The notes under the pieces: model-generated | Told to the model about the DNA's origin: nothing | The model's database searches: none | What the model saw: only the letters and a program-made list of their open reading frames with translations | Source of the DNA: Halobacterium litoreum | GTDB taxonomy: Archaea; Halobacteriota; Halobacteria; Halobacteriales; Halobacteriaceae | Direction of reading: 5' to 3' | Assembly (NCBI RefSeq): GCF_021233415.1 | Contig: NZ_CP089466.1 | Location: forward strand, 2,108,001 to 2,172,000 | DNA length: 64,000 nucleotides | Shown here: one piece after another, positions 16,169 to 23,680 of the stretch | How positions within the stretch are numbered: position 1 is the stretch's first letter | Layout of the letters: each line of letters opens with the position of its first letter | Position numbers and translations under genes: made by a program

Positions 16169-17747
16169 ATGTCGGAACACACCGACGCCGAGGATAGAGG
16201 AAGTCGCCTCACGGCGGCTGGCCGGGAAATTCGCCGGCAGTACTGATTACTTCGTCACGGAAGACGACGCGGGAGACGTTGCACTTCTCGACACCACGCT
16301 CAGGGACGGCGAGCAAGCGCCGGGCGTGTCGCTCTCAGCCGACCAGAAAGCGACGGTAGCCCGCGGCCTCGACGCCGCGGGCGTCGACGTCGTGGAGGCC
16401 GGGAGCGCGTGTACGAGCGCGAGCGAACGTGAGACAATTCGGCGCGTCGCGGGGCTCGACCTCGACGCCACCGTCACGAGTTTCTGCCGGGGCGTCCGAC
16501 GGGATGTGGACCTCGCGCTGGACTGCGGCGTAGACGGCGTGAACCTCGTCGTGCCCGCGAGCGACCGGCACGTCGAAGGGAAAGTCGGCACCACCCGCGA
16601 GGGCGTCCTCGACACCACCCGCGACCTCGTCGAGTACGCGACCGACCACGGCCTCTGGGTGGAGGTCATCGGCGAGGACGGGTCGCGGGCCGACCCCGCG
16701 TTCCTCGAATCGCTCGCCGAGACCGCCAGCGACGCCGGCGCTGACCGCTTCTGTCTCGCGGACACCGTCGGACACGCCAGCCCCGAGGAGGTCTACGCGC
16801 GCGTGTCGGCGCTCGCCGAGTACGGTCCCGTGAGCGTCCACACCCACGACGACCTCGGGCTCGCCGTCGCGAACGCGCTCGCGGGTGTCGCCGCCGGCGC
16901 CGACCTCGTCCACGGCACCGTCAACGGCGTCGGCGAGCGCGCCGGCAACGTCGCGCTCGAAGAGGTCGCGGTCGCGCTCTGGCACTGCTACGACGCCGAG
17001 CCGGTGGCGACAGAGCGCCTCTACGACCTCGCCACCACGGTCGCCGACGCGACCGGCGTCCCGCTCCCGCCGAACAAGGCCGTCTCCGGCGAGAACGCGT
17101 TCGCCCACGAGTCCGGCATCCACACCGACGGCACGCTCAAGGACGACCGCATGTACGAACCCTACCCCCCGGAGGCGGTCGGACGCGAACGCCGCCTCGT
17201 CCTCGGGAAGCACGCGGGACGCGCGGGCGTCGAGGCCGCCCTCGCCGAACACGGCGTCAGCGTCACCGACGACGAACTCGCGGCCGTGGTCGCGCGCGTG
17301 AAGGAACTCGGCGAGCGCGGGAAACGCGTCACCGACGCCGACCTGCTCGCCGTCGCCGACGACGTGCGCGGGAGCGACCGCGACCGCCGCGTCGAACTCC
17401 GGGAGTTCACGGCCGCCAGCGGCGGCACCCCGTCCGCCTCGGTGCGCCTCGAAGTCGACGGCGAGGAGCGCACCGCCGCCGGCACCGGGAGCGGCCCCGT
17501 CGACGCCGCCGTCGCCGCCGTCCGCGACGCCCTCGGCGACGTGACCTTCCACCTCGACTCCTACCACGTGGACGCCATCACCGGCGGCACCGACGCCGTC
17601 GTCACCGTCGAAGTCGTCGTCACGCGCGGCGACCGCCGCGTCTCCGTCGAATCCAGCGACGCGGACATCACGTCCGCCAGCGTCACCGCCGTCGTCGACG
17701 CCCTCGACCGCCTCCTCCCCGAGAAACAGGCGTCTGCCGCCGACTGA
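16169..17747 (+). CDS. LeuA/CimA-family acyltransferase (2-isopropylmalate or citramalate synthase), 5' end frameshifted
   Basis: The catalytic TIM barrel begins in frame 3 with ALLDTTLRDGEQAPGVSLS (from about 16282), and includes HTHDDLGLAVANALAG, the GERAGN loop and HESGIH. A C-terminal LeuA-type allosteric domain follows (about the last 120 residues). The family condenses acetyl-CoA with a 2-oxo acid; 2-oxoisovalerate or pyruvate cannot be told apart by eye. This frame has no ATG, GTG or TTG before LLDTT. A good leaderless start, ATG 16169, opens a different frame (MSEHTDAEDRGSRLTAAGR) that stops at 16244-16246. Removing one G from GCCGGGAAA near 16231-16239 would join both. In the sequence as given, only GTG 16326 could start the frame, after the DTTLRDGEQ motif. 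Confidence 0.85.
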
Positions 17748-17920
17748 GTGAATCAGCGACTACACAGCCGGTAGCCGGGTGGACTGAAAGGGGCCGCGGT
17801 CTCGGGGAAGCACGCCGACGCAAGCACGCGACCGGAGGGAGCGCGCAGCGAGGCGCGCGACCCGAGAACGCGGGGGCTTTCGGGGAAAGCGTCGTCGCCC
17901 TCGACGGCGTCGATAGAGAA

Positions 17921-17974
17921 CGACACAGACGCGTCGCTGGCCGGTGCGGTGGCCCGAAAAGCGCCGAGGAGGAG
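17921..17974. repeat. Direct repeat copy A of the tRNA-Ser 3' end and flank
   Basis: This 54-bp segment matches 18122-18175 at 51 of 54 positions, at an offset of exactly 201 bp. The final 12 bases (GCCGAGGAGGAG) copy the 3' end of the tRNA-Ser gene (minus strand). Such a duplication is what an integrase using a tRNA 3' end leaves behind, although tandem slippage is possible. Confidence 0.7.
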
Positions 17975-18010
17975 GTCACGCGAGCGAAGCGAGAGTGACC
18001 AAAGTCTGCC

Positions 18011-18092
18011 GGAGATTTGAACCGGAGCAAGACGGTCCCGTTCGTTCGCTTTGCTCACGTCACGGGCTGCGTCTTGCAGGGTTCAAATCTCC
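18011..18092. repeat. Inverted repeat made of tRNA T-arm-like sequences
   Basis: GGAGATTTGAACC (18011-18023) is perfectly inverted as GGTTCAAATCTCC (18080-18092). Inside, CAAGAC (18028-18033) pairs with GTCTTG (18071-18076). The GTTCAAATC core is that of a tRNA T-loop, and GGAGATTTGAAC also occurs in the real tRNA-Ser at 18172-18183. These are probably pieces of tRNA genes or attachment cores. Confidence 0.6.
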
Positions 18093-18121
18093 TCACTGCG
18101 TTTACGTCCGCGCACGGCCAG

Positions 18122-18175
18122 CGACACAGGCGCGTCGCTGGCCGGTGCGGTCTCCCGAAAAGCGCCGAGGAGGAG
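18122..18175. repeat. Direct repeat copy B, running into the tRNA-Ser 3' end
   Basis: The partner of 17921-17974. It differs at one position in the CACAG-A/G-CGCG segment and two positions in the GCGGT-GG/CT-CCC segment. Bases 18164-18175 are within the tRNA gene. Confidence 0.7.
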
Positions 18176-18247
18176 ATTTGAACTCCTGAGTCCGTGTGGA
18201 CAGTTGCTTTCGAGGCAACCGCCTTGGCCAGGCTAGGCTACCTCGGC
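18164..18247 (-). tRNA. tRNA-Ser (anticodon CGA)
   Basis: An 84-nt class II tRNA on the minus strand. Acceptor ends GCCGAGG and CCTCGGC pair perfectly. The anticodon loop reads CTCGAAA with anticodon CGA, a long variable arm follows, and the T-arm contains GTTCAAATC. The CCA end is not encoded. A TATA-like CCCTAAAG (minus strand, 18273-18280) lies about 30 bases upstream. Confidence 0.96.
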
Positions 18248-18272
18248 TCGTTCGATAGGAATTCGTCTTCGA

Positions 18273-18280
18273 CTTTAGGG
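18273..18280 (-). promoter_or_regulatory. TATA-like box for tRNA-Ser
   Basis: On the minus strand CCCTAAAG is centred about 29 bases before the tRNA 5' end, the normal archaeal spacing. The direct repeat TTCGATAGGA at 18251-18260 and 18283-18292 brackets it. Confidence 0.4.
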
Positions 18281-18366
18281 GTTTCGATAGGAGACAGACC
18301 AACTACGGGCAAACAGTCGTCGTGCTAACCGGTAACGCTAAACCGGGGCGGTCGCACGACAGGGAC

Positions 18367-19320
18367 ATGGACGTCACCGACGCGCGTGACGAGTGCGAAG
18401 CCGTCCTGAACGAAGTCGAGCGCGCGGTCATCACCGACCGCGAGTTCCTCGAAACGGTCCTCGTCGGCTTTCTCGCCGACGGCCACGTCCTCCTCGAAGA
18501 CGTTCCCGGCACCGGGAAGACGCTGACCGCGCGGTCCGTCGCGACCGCGCTCGGGCTCTCCTTCCAACGCGTGCAGTTCACGCCGGACCTCCTCCCCGCG
18601 GACGTGCTCGGGACGCACGTGTTCAACGAGAAGTCCCGGGAGTTCGAGTTCCAGCCGGGCCCCATCTTCGCGAACGTGGTGCTGGCCGACGAAATCAACC
18701 GCGCGCCGCCGAAGACCCAGGCCGCGCTCCTCGAAGCGATGGAGGAGGGGCAGGCGACCGTCGACGGGGAGACGATGGAACTCCCACAGCCCTTCTTCGT
18801 CATCGCGACGCAGAACCCCGTCGAGCAGGAGGGGACGTTCCCGCTGCCCGAGGCGCAGATGGACCGGTTCGTCGCGAAGGCGGGCATCGGCTACCCCGAC
18901 GAGTCCGGGGAACTCGACTTGCTCCGACGGCGCGCCGGCCGGACGACGCGCAGTCCGACCGTCGAAGCCGTCCTCGACGAGGACCGCGTGCAGGACGCGA
19001 AGCAGGCGCCCGAGGAAGTCCGGGTGGAGGGCGACCTCCTCCAGTACATGGTCTCGGTGGCGCGCGCCACCCGCGAGGACCGCCGCGTGGACGTGGGCGT
19101 CAGCCCCCGTGGCACCCAGCGCCTCTTCGAGGCGGCGCGCGCCCGCGCCGTCGTGAAGGGCCGCGAGTACGTCGTGCCCGACGACGTGAAGCGACTCGCG
19201 CCGAACGTGCTCGCACACCGCATCGTGTTGACGCCGGACGCCGCCGTGGAGAACGTCGAGAAGCAGGACGTGGTCGACAGCGTCCTCGAAGACGTGGCGG
19301 TGCCGACCGTCCAGCGCTAG
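18367..19320 (+). CDS. MoxR-type AAA+ ATPase
   Basis: The 317-residue AAA+ ATPase has Walker A at about residues 46-53 (DVPGTGKT), Walker B in VVLADEINRAPP and the sensor segment IATQNPVEQEGTFPLPEAQMDRF, all hallmarks of the MoxR subfamily. These ATPases act as chaperone-like partners of DUF58 and von Willebrand A-domain proteins in the cell envelope or in metal-cofactor insertion. The DUF58 gene is just downstream but in convergent orientation. ATG 18367 is the family start. The stop TAG shares CTAG (19317-19320) with the stop of the facing gene. Confidence 0.93.
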   Translation: MDVTDARDECEAVLNEVERAVITDREFLETVLVGFLADGHVLLEDVPGTGKTLTARSVATALGLSFQRVQFTPDLLPADVLGTHVFNEKSREFEFQPGPIFANVVLADEINRAPPKTQAALLEAMEEGQATVDGETMELPQPFFVIATQNPVEQEGTFPLPEAQMDRFVAKAGIGYPDESGELDLLRRRAGRTTRSPTVEAVLDEDRVQDAKQAPEEVRVEGDLLQYMVSVARATREDRRVDVGVSPRGTQRLFEAARARAVVKGREYVVPDDVKRLAPNVLAHRIVLTPDAAVENVEKQDVVDSVLEDVAVPTVQR

Positions 19321-19811
19321 TCGCGGAGCGCGTACGCGAGCATCGACGCCGCGAGCAGCAACGCGAGCAGTCCGGTCACCGGGAGACTCGCCGGGCCGTA
19401 CTCGTAGACGACGTACGCGAACGCGGCGACGAGGACGGCGACCGACGCGGTGCTCGCGACGTGGACCAGCACCGCTTGTCCGACGCGGGCGTCTCTTCCG
19501 ACGTCGTGTCCGAGGCTGACCGCGTGTTCCGCGGCGTCGTACGCGACGGTCGCGCCGACCCCGCCGAGGATTGCGAGGCGCGGGTCGACGCCGGCGCTCG
19601 CGCCGAGCACGAGTCCGAAGAACAGCAGGCCACCGCCCAGCGTGACGAGGTTCCGTCGGCCGTCGAAGCCGCCGTAGAGGAGGGCGACGGCGCCGAGGCC
19701 GCCGGCCGCGACGGGCGCGGCGCCGGTGGTGCTCGCGAAGAGCGCGAGCGCGGCGCCGACGGCGGCGGGCACGAGCGAGAGGACGGGCGGACGGGCGTCG
19801 AAGGCCGTCAC
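19317..19811 (-). CDS. Haloarchaeal membrane protein of the MoxR/DUF58 cluster (DUF7519-like)
   Basis: The 164-residue protein has about five membrane helices with short loops, for example PVLSLVPAAVGAALALFAS and LVTLGGGLLFFGLVLGASAG, and little soluble sequence. GTG 19811 overlaps the DUF58 stop (GTGA), showing translational coupling. I recognise it only as the small membrane partner that follows DUF58 in haloarchaea. Confidence 0.7.
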   Translation of the reverse strand: MTAFDARPPVLSLVPAAVGAALALFASTTGAAPVAAGGLGAVALLYGGFDGRRNLVTLGGGLLFFGLVLGASAGVDPRLAILGGVGATVAYDAAEHAVSLGHDVGRDARVGQAVLVHVASTASVAVLVAAFAYVVYEYGPASLPVTGLLALLLAASMLAYALRD

Positions 19812-21073
19812 GCCGACCACCCCCGTTCCGCGGTGGCGACGGCGAGCGCGAGCGGTTCGTCGGTCGTCCAGTCGACGACGCGCACGCCGCCCTTGCGGAG
19901 CGACCGGATGCGGGCGGCGCGCTCCAGCATGGCGACCTGCTGGCCGAACGTCCCGTCGCCCGTGACGTCCGGCGACACGACGGTCACGGGGTGGCCGCTG
20001 GCTTCCAGTCGGCGCACGTACTCGACGGCGTTGTCGTCGACGAGCGGCGAGCAGAACACCACCTGAGCGTCACCGGGGAGGTGTTTGCGGAGGCGCCGGA
20101 AGACGATACCGCCGAGGAACCGCCGGTCCGGCGGGTCGCGCGCGAACCCGCGGTCGGTGGCGAGCATCTCGCGAACGCGAGCGCGGTGTTCGCGCCCGAG
20201 GCCGGGTTGCAGCCACGCCCAGTGCGGGCCGAACGCCGCGACGCCGACCTGGTCGCCGGAGTCGAGGAGCGCGGACGCGACGCCGCCCGCGGCCTCCACG
20301 CTGTACTCGACGGCGTCCTCGCCGGCATCGTCGGCGACGTGAGAGCGGTCGCGGGTGTCGACGACGGCGACGACGCTCGCGGCGCGCTCCTCGCGGAACT
20401 GCACCGTCGAGAGGTCGCCCGTGCGCGCGAGGCGCTTCCAGTCGACCCGGGAGAGCGGGTCGCCGGTCCGGTACTCGCGGGTGGCGTGGAACTCCACGCC
20501 GGACCCGCCCGTGGAGGTCGGGACGCGCCCGACGCGTTGGACGGTCTGACTGCGCAGCGGGAACGAGTCCAGTTGCGGGAGCGCGGGCACGGACTGCAGG
20601 TCGGCGTCGACGAGCAGCGACGCTTGCACCTCGTGGGCGCCCGTGACGTCCCGTGCGACGACGTCGACCGGCGAGAACTCGTGGTCGCCGCGGGCCGCCT
20701 CGACGGTGTACGTCATCGACGCGCGCTTTCCGGCGCGTAACGCGGTGGCGAGACGCGGCGACCCGTCGACGACGTCGAGCGAACTCGGCACGCCGTCCAC
20801 GAGGCGGAGGTCGGGGAGGAAGCCGCCGTCGTTCGTGACGGTGAGCGTCACGTCCACCTCGTCGCCGGGCTGGGGGTCGTCGGCGTGGACGGTGCGTTCG
20901 AGCGAGAGGTCGGGCGTCGGCGGCGTGAACACTCGCGCGTACGCCACGAACGCGACGCCGAACGCGCCCAACAGGAGCGCGCCCGGCGTCTCCGAGACGG
21001 CGCCCGCGCCGACCGCGAGCAGGGAGAGGCCGGCGGCGCCGCGCCACCGGTGGGTGTCGCGGAACTCCATCAC
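19808..21073 (-). CDS. DUF58 domain-containing membrane protein
   Basis: The 421-residue protein has two N-terminal helices (about 10-50), a beta-rich extracellular-type region (DVTLTVTNDGGFLPDLRLVD) and the DUF58 core EFHATREYRTGDPLSRVDWKRLART (in part, about 195-220), followed by a von Willebrand A-like domain with VVAVVDTRDRS and AFGPHWAW. MoxR-DUF58 pairs are widespread; the exact process is unsettled. An in-frame ATG at 21070 is an alternative start. It overlaps its neighbours at both ends by 4 bp. Confidence 0.88.
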   Translation of the reverse strand: MMEFRDTHRWRGAAGLSLLAVGAGAVSETPGALLLGAFGVAFVAYARVFTPPTPDLSLERTVHADDPQPGDEVDVTLTVTNDGGFLPDLRLVDGVPSSLDVVDGSPRLATALRAGKRASMTYTVEAARGDHEFSPVDVVARDVTGAHEVQASLLVDADLQSVPALPQLDSFPLRSQTVQRVGRVPTSTGGSGVEFHATREYRTGDPLSRVDWKRLARTGDLSTVQFREERAASVVAVVDTRDRSHVADDAGEDAVEYSVEAAGGVASALLDSGDQVGVAAFGPHWAWLQPGLGREHRARVREMLATDRGFARDPPDRRFLGGIVFRRLRKHLPGDAQVVFCSPLVDDNAVEYVRRLEASGHPVTVVSPDVTGDGTFGQQVAMLERAARIRSLRKGGVRVVDWTTDEPLALAVATAERGWSA

Positions 21074-21654
21074 GCCTCACCCCCGTCGAGGCCGGCGATG
21101 GACTGGAGTTCCGCGACGACGCGGTGGACCTGACGCTCGTAGACGGTCGACCGCCCGATGACGGTGCTGAACACGTCCTGTGCGGGCGGGTCGATGTCGT
21201 TACAGAAAAACGACGCCGCCGTCGTGTCGTCGGTCCACGTGCCGTCGTCCAACTGGGACTTGGCGTCCTCGCGGCTCACGCCGCGGGCGTCCACGAGCAC
21301 CTGTATCGCGAGCAGTTCCATGCGCTCGCGGAACCGGTTGCCGGACGCGCTCGCGATGAGGTCGCCGGCGCCCTCGCGGAGGCGTTCGTCGACGTCCGCA
21401 CCCGGACGCGGCGGCTCGTATCGGTCCTCGAGGTGTTCGTTGCGTTCCTCGTCGTCGCTCGCGTCCCGGAACTCGGTGTGTCGGCGCGAGAGGTACGTCG
21501 TCACGCCCAGCAACAGCGCGAACCCGCCGACGATGACGGTCGGGACGTCCGGGAGGCGGACGGTGTCGACGACGCCGGGCTGGACGACCACCGCGAACCC
21601 GAGCAGCGAGAACACCAGCCCGAACACGAGGAGGACGCGACGGACGACCGTCAT
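21070..21654 (-). CDS. Small membrane protein of the DUF58 operon (DUF7269-like)
   Basis: The 194-residue protein has two N-terminal helices (VLLVFGLVFSLLGFAVVVQP and TVIVGGFALLLGVTTYLS) and a cytoplasmic, charged domain of about 130 residues. The overlap ATGA with its neighbours places it in one operon with DUF58 and DUF4129. Its role is unknown; it is a constant companion of those genes in haloarchaea. Confidence 0.72.
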   Translation of the reverse strand: MTVVRRVLLVFGLVFSLLGFAVVVQPGVVDTVRLPDVPTVIVGGFALLLGVTTYLSRRHTEFRDASDDEERNEHLEDRYEPPRPGADVDERLREGAGDLIASASGNRFRERMELLAIQVLVDARGVSREDAKSQLDDGTWTDDTTAASFFCNDIDPPAQDVFSTVIGRSTVYERQVHRVVAELQSIAGLDGGEA

Positions 21655-22604
21655 TCGTCATCCCCCTCCGCGTACCGGTCCTCGATGGCGCGCAGAGCGT
21701 CCACCGCGCGCCGTTCGCGGTCCTCGGTGGCGTCCTGTCCGCCGTACCGCACGTCTCGGAACAGGTCCGTGAGCGTGTCGACGTGTGCGTCCGCCATGCC
21801 CGCGTCGCTGGCGGCGGCCGCGAAGTCGCCGGGCGTGCTCGTCTCGGGGTCGCCGACGTCGATGTGGTCGGTCATGTCCCGCCACGCGCGGTACACCTCG
21901 TTTTCCACGTCGTCCGCGTCGTCGATGCGGTCCGCGGCGTCGCCCGCCGCGGCGCCGACCGCCGCGAGCGCGTCCTCGTCCTCGGGGCCGGTCTGGACCG
22001 GTTCGGGTTCGTCGACTTCCTCGACCGCGTCGTCGCCGCTCGCGCGGTAGACGAGGACGGCGAGGACGAGCGCGGCGACGACCAGCAACGCGAGCAGTGC
22101 GGGCGGCGACAGCAGCGTCTCCGTCGCGCCGCCCCCGCCGCCACCGCCGGCGACGCTCGACGAGTCCGACGAGATGTTGGGGAGGGCACTCGTGCCGCCG
22201 GGTTCGAAGGACGCCGTCCCGCAGTCGGTGAGGACGAGCCACAGCGGCGTGGCGAACAACACCAGCGGGAACAGGACGCCGAACGCGAACACCGCGCCGT
22301 CGCGGCGCTTCAGGTACCAGCCGAGGCCGCCGACGACGAGGAGGGCGGCGCCGAAGAACACGGGCGACGTGAGGAACGGGATGCAGGCGCCCGCGAACTC
22401 GATGCTTCCGCCCGAACTGTTCGACTGCTGGTCGTTTTCGTCGTCGCCCCCGCCACCGTTGTCACCGGGGGTGTCCGCGGGCGGGGCGCCGGCACCGCTG
22501 CCGCCGCCGGGTGGTGCTTGCGGATTCACGACCGTCGCGGCCGCGAGCGACACCGCGAGTACGCAGAGGAGGGCGATTATCAGGGCGCGAACGTTTCGGT
22601 CCAC
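21651..22604 (-). CDS. DUF4129 domain-containing membrane protein
   Basis: The 317-residue protein begins with a signal or anchor helix (ALIIALLCVLAVSLAAATVV), then a Gly/Asp/Ser-rich external linker (about 30-65), three further helices (about 72-195) and a C-terminal soluble DUF4129 domain: EVYRAWRDMTDHI, TPGDFAAAASDAG and LTDLFRDVRYGG. DUF4129 domains are usually joined to transglutaminase-like proteins in this cluster; no transglutaminase gene is present here. It is the first gene of the minus-strand operon. Confidence 0.85.
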   Translation of the reverse strand: MDRNVRALIIALLCVLAVSLAAATVVNPQAPPGGGSGAGAPPADTPGDNGGGGDDENDQQSNSSGGSIEFAGACIPFLTSPVFFGAALLVVGGLGWYLKRRDGAVFAFGVLFPLVLFATPLWLVLTDCGTASFEPGGTSALPNISSDSSSVAGGGGGGGATETLLSPPALLALLVVAALVLAVLVYRASGDDAVEEVDEPEPVQTGPEDEDALAAVGAAAGDAADRIDDADDVENEVYRAWRDMTDHIDVGDPETSTPGDFAAAASDAGMADAHVDTLTDLFRDVRYGGQDATEDRERRAVDALRAIEDRYAEGDDE

Positions 22605-22673
22605 TGTGCCGCGGTTACGGGGAGGAGTCCAAAGGTCTTGCGGACGTCTGTCGCGTCAGTCCGTCACGAGGCG

Positions 22674-23570
22674 TCACGTCGGGTCGGGGGCGTAGGCCGG
22701 GCCGACACGCAAGTCCAGCGCGCTCGGGCGGGCGCGGGCCGCGAGTTCCTCGTGCGTGCTGAGTTCGCCGTCGCGACTGAACGTGATGGGGCCGTCCTCG
22801 CTCGCGACGCGGAGGTCGCTCGTCTGGAGGTGCGTGACGCCGTCGGTCTGCCGGCCGAGCAGGCGGTGGGCGACGCTCTCCGCGACGAGATTCCGATTCG
22901 GCATCTGTTCGACGACCACCACGTCGAAGCGGCCGTCCTCCATGTTCGCCTGGCCGCCCTTCTCCACGAACCGCCGGGCGTTCCCGACGAGCACGCACAG
23001 CGCCTCGCCGGACCACAGTTTCCCGCCGTCGCCGTCCTCCAACGTGACCCGGAGCGCGTCGAACTGGAGAGCCTCCTGAGCGCCCGTCAGGAGAAAGGCG
23101 AGCGTCCCGAACCGCTCTTTGAGGTCGCCGCTCGCCGCGACGCTCGCGTCCGCCGGCAGCCCCGCGATGCAGGACACTGCGAACGGTTCGTCGCCTGCCA
23201 CCCCGAGGTCGACGGTGCGGACGTCGCCGGTGTCCGCGACTTCGACGCCGTGTTCGATGTCGCGCACGCCGACGTTCCCCGCGAGGATGTTCGCGGTGCC
23301 CGCCGGCACCACGCTGAGCGTCACGTCACCGAGGTGGTTCGCGGACGCCAGACCGCGGAGCACGTCGTTGACGGTGCCGTCACCGCCACAGACCGCGAGT
23401 TCCGATACGTCGTCGCGTCCGGCTTCCAGCCCCTTCCGGGCGGCGTCCTCGGGCCCCGTCGTCTCCACGACCTCGAAGCCGCGCGCCGCCATCAGCCGCC
23501 GCACGTAGTCGGTGTGGTCGCCCGTCCCGCTGACGGGGTTGACGATGCACCGACGCGAACCGACTTGCAT
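22674..23570 (-). CDS. Diacylglycerol kinase-like / YegS-family lipid kinase
   Basis: The 298-residue protein has the DAGK catalytic domain: NPVSGTGDH at about residues 11-19, GGDGTVNDVLRGL at about 63-75 and VPAGTANILAGN with Asn and Gly at the nucleotide site. The second half (GQANMEDGRFDVVVVEQ) matches the C-terminal YegS/LCB5 domain. It probably phosphorylates a lipid alcohol; in archaea the substrate is not known. The ATG at 23570 is divergent from the pilus operon across a 110-bp AT-rich region containing a perfect palindrome. Confidence 0.88.
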   Translation of the reverse strand: MQVGSRRCIVNPVSGTGDHTDYVRRLMAARGFEVVETTGPEDAARKGLEAGRDDVSELAVCGGDGTVNDVLRGLASANHLGDVTLSVVPAGTANILAGNVGVRDIEHGVEVADTGDVRTVDLGVAGDEPFAVSCIAGLPADASVAASGDLKERFGTLAFLLTGAQEALQFDALRVTLEDGDGGKLWSGEALCVLVGNARRFVEKGGQANMEDGRFDVVVVEQMPNRNLVAESVAHRLLGRQTDGVTHLQTSDLRVASEDGPITFSRDGELSTHEELAARARPSALDLRVGPAYAPDPT

Positions 23571-23625
23571 ATCCGGACGGTCGCGCCCGAGCGGTTTAAC
23601 TCGGACGGCATTCCGCACGCGGCGA

Positions 23626-23643
23626 TAATTCAGGCCTGAATTA
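23626..23643. promoter_or_regulatory. 18-bp perfect palindrome between divergent genes
   Basis: TAATTCAGG (23626-23634) is mirrored by CCTGAATTA (23635-23643) with no spacer. It lies 56 bp from the lipid-kinase ATG and 38 bp before the pilus-ATPase ATG, next to the AT-rich box AAATTTTAAATTA. A dimeric regulator bound here could control one or both genes. Confidence 0.6.
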
Positions 23644-23645
23644 CT

Positions 23646-23660
23646 AAATTTTAAATTACA
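23646..23660 (+). promoter_or_regulatory. AT-rich TATA-like promoter of the pilus operon
   Basis: The sequence TAAATTTTAAATTAC is very AT-rich in a GC-rich genome and is centred about 28 bases before ATG 23681, the archaeal TATA position for a leaderless mRNA. The 18-bp palindrome ends just upstream, where TFB or a regulator would bind. Confidence 0.5.
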
Positions 23661-23680
23661 CAAGGCGTGATTCGCGGACA

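Larger units (their letters stand above)
17748..18163. other. 416-bp gene-free region with duplicated tRNA-Ser flank and tRNA-like inverted repeats
   Basis: No coding gene is supported. The stretch holds a 54-bp copy of the tRNA-Ser 3' end plus flank (17921-17974), a hairpin with a GAGCGAAGCGAG core (17974-18000), and a pair of inverted T-arm-like sequences (18011-18033 and 18071-18092). The pattern looks like a scar of integration or of repeated recombination at the tRNA gene. Confidence 0.6.

Noticed and set aside
16037..16246. The short frame with MSEHTDAEDRGSR as an independent small protein
   Set aside because: Its start fits a leaderless promoter and its sequence continues naturally into the LeuA/CimA frame after a 1-base change, so it is treated as the gene's true 5' end.
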